Source: Rhizophagus clarus
Taxonomy: Eukaryota; Glomeromycota; Glomeromycetes; Glomerales; Glomeraceae
Length of the DNA stretch: 64,000 nucleotides
Direction: 5' to 3'
Assembly (NCBI GenBank): GCA_015698045.1
Contig: BLAL01000020.1
Location: 682,001-746,000 of the forward strand
Within the stretch, counting starts at the first letter, position 1; each line of letters begins with the position of its first letter. The position numbers and the translations under genes are program-made. The notes below the pieces were generated by a model that searched no databases, was not told the DNA's origin, and was given only the letters and a program-made list of their open reading frames with translations. Below, in pieces: positions 43,810 through 52,089 of this stretch.

Positions 43810-44197
43810 CTGGGAAACAAAATTAAAAAAAAGGTTTATAATAAATAAACTTTGATTTATATAAAATATTTTACTTAATACAATATTGCTTTGGTATCTA
43901 TCTACTGCGAATAATTCTGGAAAAAAACTATGGAATTGATGTATTTTTCTTAAATTAAACTTTTTATCCTCTTTATTCACGTCCTTATATACACCTAGGA
44001 CAAATAATTAGTATTTTTTTTTATTCATATCACGTAACGCGATATAGGATTTTCGGCAACAAAGCCAAGAGTAATCACGCAATATTGAAGCCATTCGATC
44101 CGTCTGTGTGACATAAAAATAATATATTAATGCCTACTTTTTCCCTGAAGTAAAATTTAACAATTTAACTTTTTATTTATTGTTTCAGCCAATTAAC

Positions 44198-45022
44198 ATG
44201 TCAGACACAAATTCTCCAGCCTCCTCTTACACAACAGTTGCTTCCGTTGGAGACGACTTGAGCGAAGGAATCGAAAATAATGATGTAAGGCCAACTCTGA
44301 TTTTCATACCTGAGCTTCTAAATATTGACGACAAGGACGAAGAGCTAGAAAATTGTATAAAGGAATTGAAACGGAGAATGAGTATTTTAGGTTCGGTAAC
44401 AGGCAGTAATGAGGCTTTGCATCACGAATATGCCTCTTTAATTTTGTACTCAGCCATCTACATCGCCAGGAAATTAACCAAGAAAGAAATTACCGTGGAC
44501 CCCCAATTCAAAGTTTTGGGAGAAGGCGAAGAAGCGGTGGTTCAAGTCAGTTACACGATCAAGAAGGCCATAGATACCGGAAATAAATTTATCATGTTTA
44601 TGGCCGGAGGAAAGCAAGAGGACTTTGAGAAGGAGATCGTACAGAACGTGATGCAGCCCGATAACTCGTGTGAGAACAAAGGAAAAAGGAAAGCGACTGT
44701 AGCATTTGATGAGTTCGACTACCTCTATGGGATCGTTACTACGGGTAGGAATTTTTCTCTTAACCAAGAGATCTGCTAGGCGTTACTAACTCGTGTTTTC
44801 TCCATTCCAGCGTCAGACTGGCGCTTTCTCATGTATTCAAAAGAAAGAGTTTATTGCTCGAAGTCCGACCATCACATTGAACTCTCAGAAAATATTTTAG
44901 ATGACGACACAAGACTTCGTCAAGGAGTGAAGAAGGTCATAGAAATGATCGTAAGTTTGATAAAGGATAGGGTCGAAGTTGATGATCCAAATAACAAAAA
45001 AACAAGGATAAATATATTATGA
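44198..45022 (+). CDS. 252-aa hypothetical protein, one intron with TACTAAC branch site
   Basis: Exon 1 is 44198-44744 and exon 2 is 44811-45022. The start is ATG 44198 (MSDTNSPASSYTTVASVGDD): the longer open frame before it has no ATG and begins in a TTTATTGTTTCAG tract that looks like a 5'-UTR intron acceptor. The 66-bp intron has GTAGGA, a perfect TACTAAC branch motif and CCATTCCAG. The protein has an acidic N-terminus, a helical middle (LENCIKELKRRMSILGSVTG, YASLILYSAIYIARKLTKKE), a KGKRKA basic cluster, and a C-terminal module FDYLYGIVTTASDWRFLMYS ... GVKKVIEMIVSLIKDRVEVD. This C-terminal module resembles one I associate with large Rhizophagus gene families, some labelled Crinkler-like; that is memory, not a search. 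The splice restores YGIVTTASDW, supporting the model. Confidence 0.75.
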
Positions 45023-45288
45023 ACTTTTGTGTGAACAGTATGAAGAAATTACTTTCTCTAATCAACAATTCGATTAAGATTTCTTTTTATTTTAAAATTT
45101 GTTCATTTTTATCAACTCTTTAATTTGCCTCTTTTTAATAAAAGTTGACTGAATAATAATACATTATTGAATGTTTTCCAAAAGAAATGACGGTTATAAT
45201 ATGTACATACAATAAAATTTATTATTATAAAATTCAACCACATCTAGTTTTAATGTATCGCGGAGTATGTAATTTTTTAATTAATTAA

Positions 45289-45742
45289 TTACCAACCACA
45301 CGCTACGTTAAAAAAAAAACCTTCGATCTGATTTTCTTTCCCCTTTAATAATTCTTTGTCATTAGAATTTTTTTCTTTTAAACCGTCAAATTCTTTTAAC
45401 ATTTTATCTGAAATTTCAGATTTAATTTTAATTTTATCTTCAAATACTTTGGTCGATTGATCGATTTTCTCTTCGACCTTAGTTTTTTGTCCAATTTTAG
45501 CCGCCTTTAATTCCCCGAAAAAAATTCGCGTAAAAAAATAAACAAATCATTTTTTTTTTTTGAGAAAAAAAAATATATATATAATTCTGTTGTATGTACC
45601 GAAAAAAAAATATTTGCAACGATTCGGTGGCAGGTCTTTTCTTTGACATTCTTATAATAACAAGAAAAAAATGGTATTGAATAATCTTTTTTTTTCTTTG
45701 AATAAATAATTTTTTATTATAAATTACCTTGAATGATGACAT
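45289..45742 (-). CDS. Hypothetical Lys/Glu-rich helical protein, probably spliced
   Basis: The reliable part is the last exon, 45504-45289, read after an AAAG acceptor: AAKIGQKTKVEEKIDQSTKV, FEDKIKIKSEISDKMLKEFD, GLKEKNSNDKELLKGKENQI, EGFFFNVACGW and a stop. It is strongly amphipathic and likely a coiled coil. Upstream on the same strand are possible first exons: MSSFK followed by a GTAATT donor (45742) and MSKKRPATESLQ (ATG 45649). The exact joins are uncertain because T/A tracts lie between. It converges on the 252-aa gene, whose stop is ~270 bp away. Confidence 0.45.
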
Positions 45743-45921
45743 TTTTTAATTGGTGACTTTTTTAAAATTAGAAAATTAAAAATTAAAGAAATATTATTTT
45801 TTATGAATAAATAAAATTGAAGTAAGGATTTTAAACTTAGTCAATACTTAGATCAAAGACCTAAATTTATATAAAGTGCTGTTGTTATGATGTTTTACTA
45901 AATAGGATTGTGTTTTGAGTA

Positions 45922-46000
45922 AATCGCTTACGCGTTTCACGCGTGATTAGATTGTGTATCTGATAGTTGTTTTATAGCCGTAAAAGGATAAATGGCATGT
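45922..46000. repeat. Dispersed ~75-bp repeat, copy 2 (partner at 14171-14250)
   Basis: CTTACGCGTTTCACGC then GTGATTAGATTGT, 'ttttatagccgtaaaaggat' and so on. Same orientation as the copy at 14171. Confidence 0.45.
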
Positions 46001-46149
46001 TTTTCGTATGTATAATATATGTACTATAGTACTATACCAACCACATAAATATTTTACTTTTACTTTTAGTTGAGATTTGGGAATGAAGCTTTCTTTTTTT
46101 TTTTTATAAACGTAATATGATAGTGTTTCTTTCATAATTGCTCTTTTTA

Positions 46150-46740
46150 TTTTTTTTTCTCATTATTCTTCTACTGTGTTATCCGTGACTATTAGAATTA
46201 TTTTTTTTTTGTTAAGACAATTATATAAAGAGGTTAAGAGGGTGCAAATTCAAATTTGAAATATGTGTTATGCATTAATATTTATTTCTTAATTGAAATT
46301 TAATTTACCTTGGATTTAGAGGGAAGAATTTCCTTTATTAAATAGTCAAATTATTAATATTAATACACGATCGTTTCTATTTACTAAAAGGATATCGATC
46401 AATCGTTTTGAGATCCATTTATAATAAAATGATATAATATATTTTTATTATTATAAAATTTTTATAATTTGCATACTATTTATATTATTTAAAATTGAAT
46501 CCTTATCCAGTCGATCATTCGAATTGAGGTATTTTATAAGGATTATGTAATAATTTTAGTTATAATTGTTATAGAAATAATCATATGATTCGAACGTCAG
46601 AATATTTGATAAACTGATCAATCGTAATACCCGAGTTGATAATTTTTTTTTTTTCGAACTACTTAAAGCACCCATATTTATATAATATAAAGCCTTTATG
46701 ATATTCAGGTAAAGATATTTTAATCACGGGTAAGGACACA
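46150..46740. other. Intergenic
   Basis: AT-rich spacer between the small convergent gene pair and the large palindrome. No gene or repeat recognised. Confidence 0.4.
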
Positions 46741-46755
46741 ACCAATCATTTTGAG

Positions 46756-47290
46756 TGATACGAAAAGTTGTAGAGTATGAGGGAGGTGTTGAGTAGAGTA
46801 TAACTCCCATGTGACACTATACTTAGGTGATGAATAATATGCATGAATGATTTACATAGTAAATATACCATATATAGAAAGGCCTAGACCGGTCTGTTTA
46901 TTTATCACTTGAGTATATGTCACGTTGGCAGACGCGTCACATCACATGATCATATGTGATAGGTAAGACGAAAAGTTGTAGAGTATGGGGGAGGTGTTGA
47001 GTAGAGTATAGCCACATCACATATGTTCATGTGACGTGACGCGTCTACCAGCATGACATATACTCAAGTGATAAATAAACAGACCGGTCTAGGCCTTTCT
47101 AAATATGGTATATTTACTATGTAAATCATTCATGCATATTATTCATCACCTGAGTATAGTGTCACATGGGTTATACTCTACTCAACACCCCCTCATACTC
47201 TACAACTTTTCGTATCACTCATATGTGATGTGGCTATACTCTACTCAACACCTCCCCCATACTCTACAACTTTTCGTCTTACCTATCATT
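46756..47290. repeat. 0.53-kb nested palindrome
   Basis: The left half (about 46756-46945) and right half (about 47037-47220) are reverse complements over ~185 bp, with very few differences: GTGATACGAAAAGTTGTAGA, 'gtatgagggaggtgttgagt', 'gaataatatgcatgaatgat', 'aaggcctagaccggtctgtt', 'gtgataaataaacagaccgg', 'gcagacgcgtcac'. A second module, GACGAAAAGTTGTAGAGTAT then 'gggggaggtgttgagtagag', occurs at about 46968-47010 and inverted at about 47232-47278. The ACGAAAAGTTGTAGAGTATG core therefore occurs four times, twice in each direction. The inner loop is only ~90 bp. No ORF of substance. Confidence 0.75.
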
Positions 47291-47351
47291 TTCGTTATAT
47301 TATGTGTAACCTAAGATCTTTGTATTTTTGTACACACCCTACTAATAAATA

Positions 47352-47671
47352 CACTTCGGACCTTGTGTAACTAAAACGGGGTGTACAGGAGCAATTTAGA
47401 AGAGTAAACGCGTCTTATACTCTTACTATTGTTTTGAGTATTATATTATAAACATGCTATTGTAAATATTGTATAAAATGCAAAAAATCCCTTGTAAAAT
47501 ATTAAAATTTGATTTTTTATTACATTTTTTTTAGAGCAATTTTGAAGAGTAAACGCGTTCTTATTATTGATAATATAATAAAATTAATGAAAAAGTTTTT
47601 TTTGAAGTTTATTTTGGGGTACATGTAAATAAACCTGTGCACCCCGTTTTAGTTACACGAGATCCGAAGTA
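47352..47671. mobile_element. 320-bp MITE with ~33-bp TIRs
   Basis: The left end is ACTTCGGACCTTGTGTAACT then AAAACGGGGTGTAC. The right end, reverse-complemented, is ACTTCGGATCTCGTGTAACT then AAAACGGGGTGCAC. TA is present just outside both ends. Inside, GAGCAATTT(A/T)GAAGAGTAAA then CGCGT occurs twice (about 47389 and 47534) in the same orientation. Non-coding, probably a TA-targeting element. Confidence 0.75.
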
Positions 47672-47931
47672 TATGATATCTAATAGACCATATAACTTTA
47701 AAAGGAAATATTTTTTGAAGATCACATCATTATTAATTTAGCAACCAAAACAAATACAAAAAAATCAGTCGTCTTCTTTCTCTTCTTCTTACTCCACGCG
47801 AAATAACTCTTAGTTTTTATAACTTATATACATTATTATTTGGTATTTAGTATTTTTTTTTTTTTTTCTTTTTGCTTTTTTAAAAAGAAAGTAGTCTAAA
47901 TTTTTCTACGGTACGAGTAAACGGTGTTTTT

Positions 47932-47958
47932 ACGCGTTTTCCTCAGTTATTTACGCGG
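47932..47958 (+). promoter_or_regulatory. MCB-like ACGCGT and ACGCGG motifs upstream of the 684-aa gene
   Basis: ACGCGT at 47932-47937 and ACGCGG at 47953-47958 lie 150-177 bp before the ATG at 48109, in otherwise T-rich DNA. In fungi ACGCGT is the MluI cell-cycle box bound by MBF (Mbp1/Swi6) at G1/S genes. The motif is also present in dispersed repeats in this window, so function here is inference. Confidence 0.35.
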
Positions 47959-48108
47959 GTTTTAACTATCGCAGTTGCTTCTTATTTTAAAAAACCGTTC
48001 TTTTTTTTCTAAAAGTTCTTCTTGCTTTCACCGAAACATATTGCGCTATTCAGAACTTATTATTGGAAATTTCTTCGATAGTAAAAAACAACACCGCTCC
48101 AACCAAAC

Positions 48109-50163
48109 ATGAACGTCAACAAAGAGAACGCATATGGTTCGGCTACGCGACCTGTTAACCCTCAACAACATCATTCAAATTATATTCATGTAACGCCTCA
48201 AACGCCAAATGTTGGGCATAAGGTTAGCCAAATAAAGCAACCGAATACACTATTAGCGTCTACCCCTATTAAAAGAAAACACGAAAATACCGTTCCGACT
48301 GGCCAAAATGTTCGAAGTCGGATATCTTATGATGGAAGTAGGACTATGAATCATCATGATTCCGCTGCAATACCTGCTCAGCAACCTCAAAATTACTGTC
48401 ATCATCATTTACAACCATTAAATTTCGGCCAGAATAACGAAGTAAAGCAGAATCATTATGGCTTCATTGCAATACCTACTCAACAATCTCCAATTTACAG
48501 TCATCATTTACAAACGTCCGGCCAGGTTAATGAAATAAAGCAAACAAGTACACTATCCGCGGCTCTTAATACTGCTTATCCGACTGTAGAAACTCTTCTC
48601 AACTCGACTGCAGAAATTCCTGCAGAATATCTTAAGGGAATGAAAGCAATTCCATATTCTAAGGCTACACCATCCGCTACTCCGATTGCGAAAGAGAGCA
48701 TAGGGGTTCTTAATAATTCAACCGTAGAACTTCCACAACCTGTAAAATCAATTTCATTTACTAATAAGGTTGCACCATCCTCTATTCCGAATATTGCTCA
48801 TCTGTTTGCGAAAGATAACAGAGAGATTCTTAATAATTCAGCCGTAGAACTTCCACAACCTGTACCATCCTCTATTCCGAATATTGCTCGTCCGATTGCG
48901 AAAGAGAACATAGGGATTCTTAATAACCCAACCGTAGAACTTCCACAACCTGTAAAATCAATTTCATTTACTAATAAGGTTACATCATCCTCTACTCCGA
49001 ATATTGCTCATCCAATTGCGAAAGAGAACATAGGGGTTCTTAATGGCTCAACCGTAGAATTTCAACAACCTGTAAAATCAATTTCTTTTACGAATAAGGT
49101 TACACCATCCTCTGCTCCGAATCTTGCTCATCCAATTACGAAAGAGAACATAGGGGTTCTTAATGGCTCAACCGTAGAACTTCAACAACCTGTAAAATCA
49201 ATTTCATTTACTAATAAGGTTACATCATCATCTACTCCGAATATTGCTCGCCCGATTGCAAAAGAGAACATGGGGGTTTTTAACAGCTCAACAACAGAAT
49301 TTCGACAACCTGTAAAGTCAATTTCATATTCTAATAATGTTACACCATCCGCTACTCCGAATACTGTTCATCTAGATGGAAATAAGACTGTGAAAGGGAA
49401 CATAGAAGTTCATCGTAACTCACCTGTAAAATTTATACATACATATCCTGCAAGCCCTGCAAGCAAGCTTCGACAGCCTACGAAGTATAATTATGTTAAG
49501 AGCCACTACCCACACTTTTCTGAAACGTCAAATGTTGGTCAGAAGGTTCCTTCCAATGTCAATCAGATGATTAAGGATGCTCATCTACCGCCTATTCATA
49601 ACGCAATTCAAACTGAAGAACTTAATGATAATTTATGTGATCAAAATGTTCACCCAAATGCCGGTCTTGGCGCAAGAACTTCGCTCGAGGTTGTTCAACC
49701 TGAAGTTTTTGTTCATAACGCAATTCTTAATGATGATAATAATTTATGTGATCAAAATGTCCACCTAAATGCCGGTCTTAGCGCAAGAACTTCGCTCGAA
49801 GTTGTTCAACCTGAAGTTTCTATTAATAACGCAATTCTTAATGATGATGATAATTTATGTGATCAAAATGTTCACCTAAATGCCGGTCTCAGTGCAAGAA
49901 CTTCGCTCGAAGTTGTTCAACCTAAAGTTGAGCACAATCCAGTATTCGAAGAAACACAACATGGACTCGATGCAACGAATTTACTCGATCGATTGCGATC
50001 GAATCACTCGGTATTACTTCAAGAAAAAGAAAAACTTATAAGAGACCGGGCAAAATTTGATCAAGAGCTTGATGAGCTGAACAAGCTCTTAGCTATATGC
50101 GATATTCAACTTAATTTCGTCACAAATATACTTAATAAGGGAGCCCGCATCAAAACGGTTTAA
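48109..50163 (+). CDS. Intact 684-aa repeat protein with KEN box and C-terminal coiled coil
   Basis: Uninterrupted frame from ATG 48109, in a CCAACCAAACATGAAC context, to TAA 50163. Residues 5-7 are KEN (MNVNKENAYG). S51-TPIKRK contains a T-P-x-K CDK-type site followed by a basic KRK patch. The region to ~190 is Gln/His/Asn-rich and likely disordered. Residues ~202-436 hold about six imperfect copies of a 40-residue repeat (consensus STVELPQPVKSISFTNKVT, then PSSTPNIAHPIAKENIGVL); copy 2 lacks ten residues. Residues ~496-609 hold three copies of a ~37-residue repeat (NDDNNLCDQNVHLNAGLSAR then TSLEVVQPEV). Residues ~625-675 (LLDRLRSNHSVLLQEKEKLI, RDRAKFDQELDELNKLLAIC) form a likely coiled coil. 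No introns are visible. Function unknown. KEN box, CDK-type sites and upstream MCB motifs together suggest cell-cycle control; this is inference. Confidence 0.85.
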   Translation: MNVNKENAYGSATRPVNPQQHHSNYIHVTPQTPNVGHKVSQIKQPNTLLASTPIKRKHENTVPTGQNVRSRISYDGSRTMNHHDSAAIPAQQPQNYCHHHLQPLNFGQNNEVKQNHYGFIAIPTQQSPIYSHHLQTSGQVNEIKQTSTLSAALNTAYPTVETLLNSTAEIPAEYLKGMKAIPYSKATPSATPIAKESIGVLNNSTVELPQPVKSISFTNKVAPSSIPNIAHLFAKDNREILNNSAVELPQPVPSSIPNIARPIAKENIGILNNPTVELPQPVKSISFTNKVTSSSTPNIAHPIAKENIGVLNGSTVEFQQPVKSISFTNKVTPSSAPNLAHPITKENIGVLNGSTVELQQPVKSISFTNKVTSSSTPNIARPIAKENMGVFNSSTTEFRQPVKSISYSNNVTPSATPNTVHLDGNKTVKGNIEVHRNSPVKFIHTYPASPASKLRQPTKYNYVKSHYPHFSETSNVGQKVPSNVNQMIKDAHLPPIHNAIQTEELNDNLCDQNVHPNAGLGARTSLEVVQPEVFVHNAILNDDNNLCDQNVHLNAGLSARTSLEVVQPEVSINNAILNDDDNLCDQNVHLNAGLSARTSLEVVQPKVEHNPVFEETQHGLDATNLLDRLRSNHSVLLQEKEKLIRDRAKFDQELDELNKLLAICDIQLNFVTNILNKGARIKTV
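48712..49413 (+). repeat. In-gene tandem repeat array 1 (120-bp unit)
   Basis: About six units of ~120 bp, each encoding a 40-residue repeat. Adjacent units are very similar at the DNA level ('caacctgtaaaatcaatttc', 'attgcgaaagagaacatagg'), while the first and last are more diverged. This is typical of arrays that change copy number by slippage or unequal exchange. All units keep the frame; one has a clean 30-bp deletion. Confidence 0.8.
49594..49935 (+). repeat. In-gene tandem repeat array 2 (three ~111-bp units)
   Basis: Three direct units sharing 'aatttatgtgatcaaaatgt' and 'gcaagaacttcgctcgaggt', encoding the LCDQNVHLNAGLSARTSLEV repeats. Unit 2 and unit 3 are the closest pair. Confidence 0.8.
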
Positions 50164-50790
50164 AATCATTATTTTATGAAGAATAATAAATTCAAAAAGT
50201 TGTGGTAGATCCGTTATCAAAATTTTACCATTAACTAGGTCCTTAAATTTAATAAAAAAAAAATTTTCTTTGCTTATATAAATTTGTTTAATGATTTTCT
50301 TGTTTATTGTTTGCAATCTATCTAATCGTGCGATAATTAAAAATATGGGTCTTTAAATGAATGCATCTAACTAATGCTTAATTAGTTATATTAAAGAGAT
50401 CGCGCAACAAAATCCCTGAAACTAATCTAGTGAACAATGATTAGCTTATAAAATAACCTTTACGTAACTATAGTACTATTTTATTTAATTTATGTAACGC
50501 AAAAAAATAAATACTAGGAAACGGAAACCGCTATTAAGTCCGAAGCGCTGTTTAAAGTTTCCCAAAATCTGGTGAATTTACATCTCTTTTCACACTTTAT
50601 AACCATTTATTATATATTATTTCTATCAGTTTATTACAATTAATGATATTCTAAACAATTTAATTATACAAAAAGAAACACTGATTTTTAATTATTCCAC
50701 CATGGCCTTAAACTTCTTTATCAGAATATTATGATAGATCATCCGAATTCTGGAAGGCACTCCATCATTCATTTCAATATTTTAGAATTA
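50164..50790. other. Intergenic 3' region of the 684-aa gene
   Basis: AT-rich, with AATAAA-like signals near 50177-50190 (aagaataataaattc). No gene seen. Confidence 0.4.
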
Positions 50791-50793
50791 ACA

Positions 50794-51780
50794 TTAGATG
50801 ATATTATGGTAATGCGGTTGATTATCGGGAAGAAAGTATTTTAACATGATTTGATTCAGGTAATTCAATAGCTGTATGCAATGAAGATGATGTGAACCTC
50901 GCACCTTAAATATGTCAATTGATGACCTCCAGATTCTCGTGTAGATACAATAATTGAATGTAAAGCCAGACAAAAGCATTTTTGTTTCTTTTGTACGGTA
51001 AGATTTCATCTTATAATCAACCATTACCATAATTACATCAAGCTTTACGTTGCGTTGCGATGGTAGAAACTTGGTTTTGTAATTCACACATTTCCTCATG
51101 TATATTTTTGGAGTATTTTCGATAATATCAAAGTGCATCACGATCTGAACATGTTTGAATATGTTGTCCATTACAGTGCCAAATGCAAAAGAGGACACAG
51201 TGCTATTGTATCATCAGAATTTACCATCAATATGTTTTGCATTTCTCTCAAGGTACCGTTTTTATTGTTTTTATTTCTCTCATTGATCTAATAGTTGATT
51301 CTAAAAGAAAGATTATATTACATAAATATTATTAATATTATTTTTTTTACATCACAACTACTACCTGGATATGAAGTAAGCTTCATAACTATGCATATAC
51401 TACATGTTGAACACAAATTACCAAGCTTTGACGTCTTTTACACGTCTGGTTAAATTTCTGAAACCAGGAAAAATTGGATCTAATCATCGTATATACCTCT
51501 ACTACAGTTATCTGACGGTATTTTTTCTCGGCAGAACTACCAATAGTTTCAACTGTACTATAAAAAGATATTTCATCAGAATTTATCATAAGCCCGGAAC
51601 ATAGTAAGTTTCTGAAACCGTTGTTCTTTATCTGAACTATCAACCTTAAAATATATTCAATGCGTGCTTTCTTAATAGCTAGTTGAATTTTTGTAGCTTT
51701 TATGTGTGGGAATTTAGTTTTACACAAAGTTTTTGTTTTGTCTGGAGCATAATCTAAGCCCTAATGTTTGCAAAATGTAA
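50794..51780 (-). pseudogene. Unrecognised minus-strand coding remnant, two long frames
   Basis: The upstream block (51780-51389) reads GLDYAPDKTKTLCKTKFPHI, KATKIQLAIKKARIEYILRL and 'SGLMINSDEISFYSTVETIG' then 'SSAEKKYRQITVVEVYTMIR', with an in-frame stop just before GLDYAP. The downstream block (51198-50794) reads MSSFAFGTVMDNIFKHVQIV, through 'KMKSYRTKETKMLLSGFTFN' and 'TRIWRSSIDIFKVRGSHHLH', to 'YFLPDNQPHYHNII'. Both have protein-like composition and could be exons of one gene on this strand with a ~190-bp gap, but no clean splice joins them and I know no family. Confidence 0.35.
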
Positions 51781-51879
51781 ACTTGGTGAAAAGAATGTAC
51801 GTGGTTTGAACTTTTTTTTTACAAAAATTATAGGATATTACCCAAGTCAATGCTTCAAATGATTCACCGAGTCCGTGAT

Positions 51880-52065
51880 AACGTGATTTACCCCAGTATT
51901 ACTACTAAAATTCTTCCCCCGGCCGGCTTTACAAAATTAAGAAATTAGGCATGTGACAAATGTTATGTGACAAATAGGATTTTACACATAATACATATAG
52001 TAAAAAACGGGAAACAGGAAGGGTGTGACACCGGTGATAATTTTTTTGAAGTCACGTGAGATTGA
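51880..52065. repeat. Dispersed repeat related to ~25875-26060
   Basis: 'gataacgtgatttacccc', 'ttaagaaatt(a)ggcatgtgac', 'gacaaataggat', 'gggtgtgacaccggtgataa' and 'gtcacgtgag' echo blocks in the 25.9-26.06 kb segment ('ggggtaagtcaccc', 'aagaaattgcgaatatgac', 'gggtgtgatatgggtgacaa', 'atcatgtgattt'). It is probably a degenerate MITE family with TCACGTGA-like ends. Confidence 0.4.
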
Positions 52066-52089
52066 GAATTTTTTTTCCACATACGTTAA

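Noticed and set aside
44180..44197. Upstream extension of the 252-aa gene to a TTG start
   Set aside because: There is no ATG there, and the sequence looks like the 3' end of an intron (TTTATTGTTTCAG); ATG 44198 is preferred.
44474..44767. 97-codon minus-strand ORF
   Set aside because: Antisense shadow of the 252-aa gene.
47105..47314. 69-codon plus-strand ORF
   Set aside because: It lies in the right arm of the large palindrome and repeats with it.
49577..49768. 63-codon plus-strand ORF
   Set aside because: Out-of-frame shadow of the second repeat array of the 684-aa gene.
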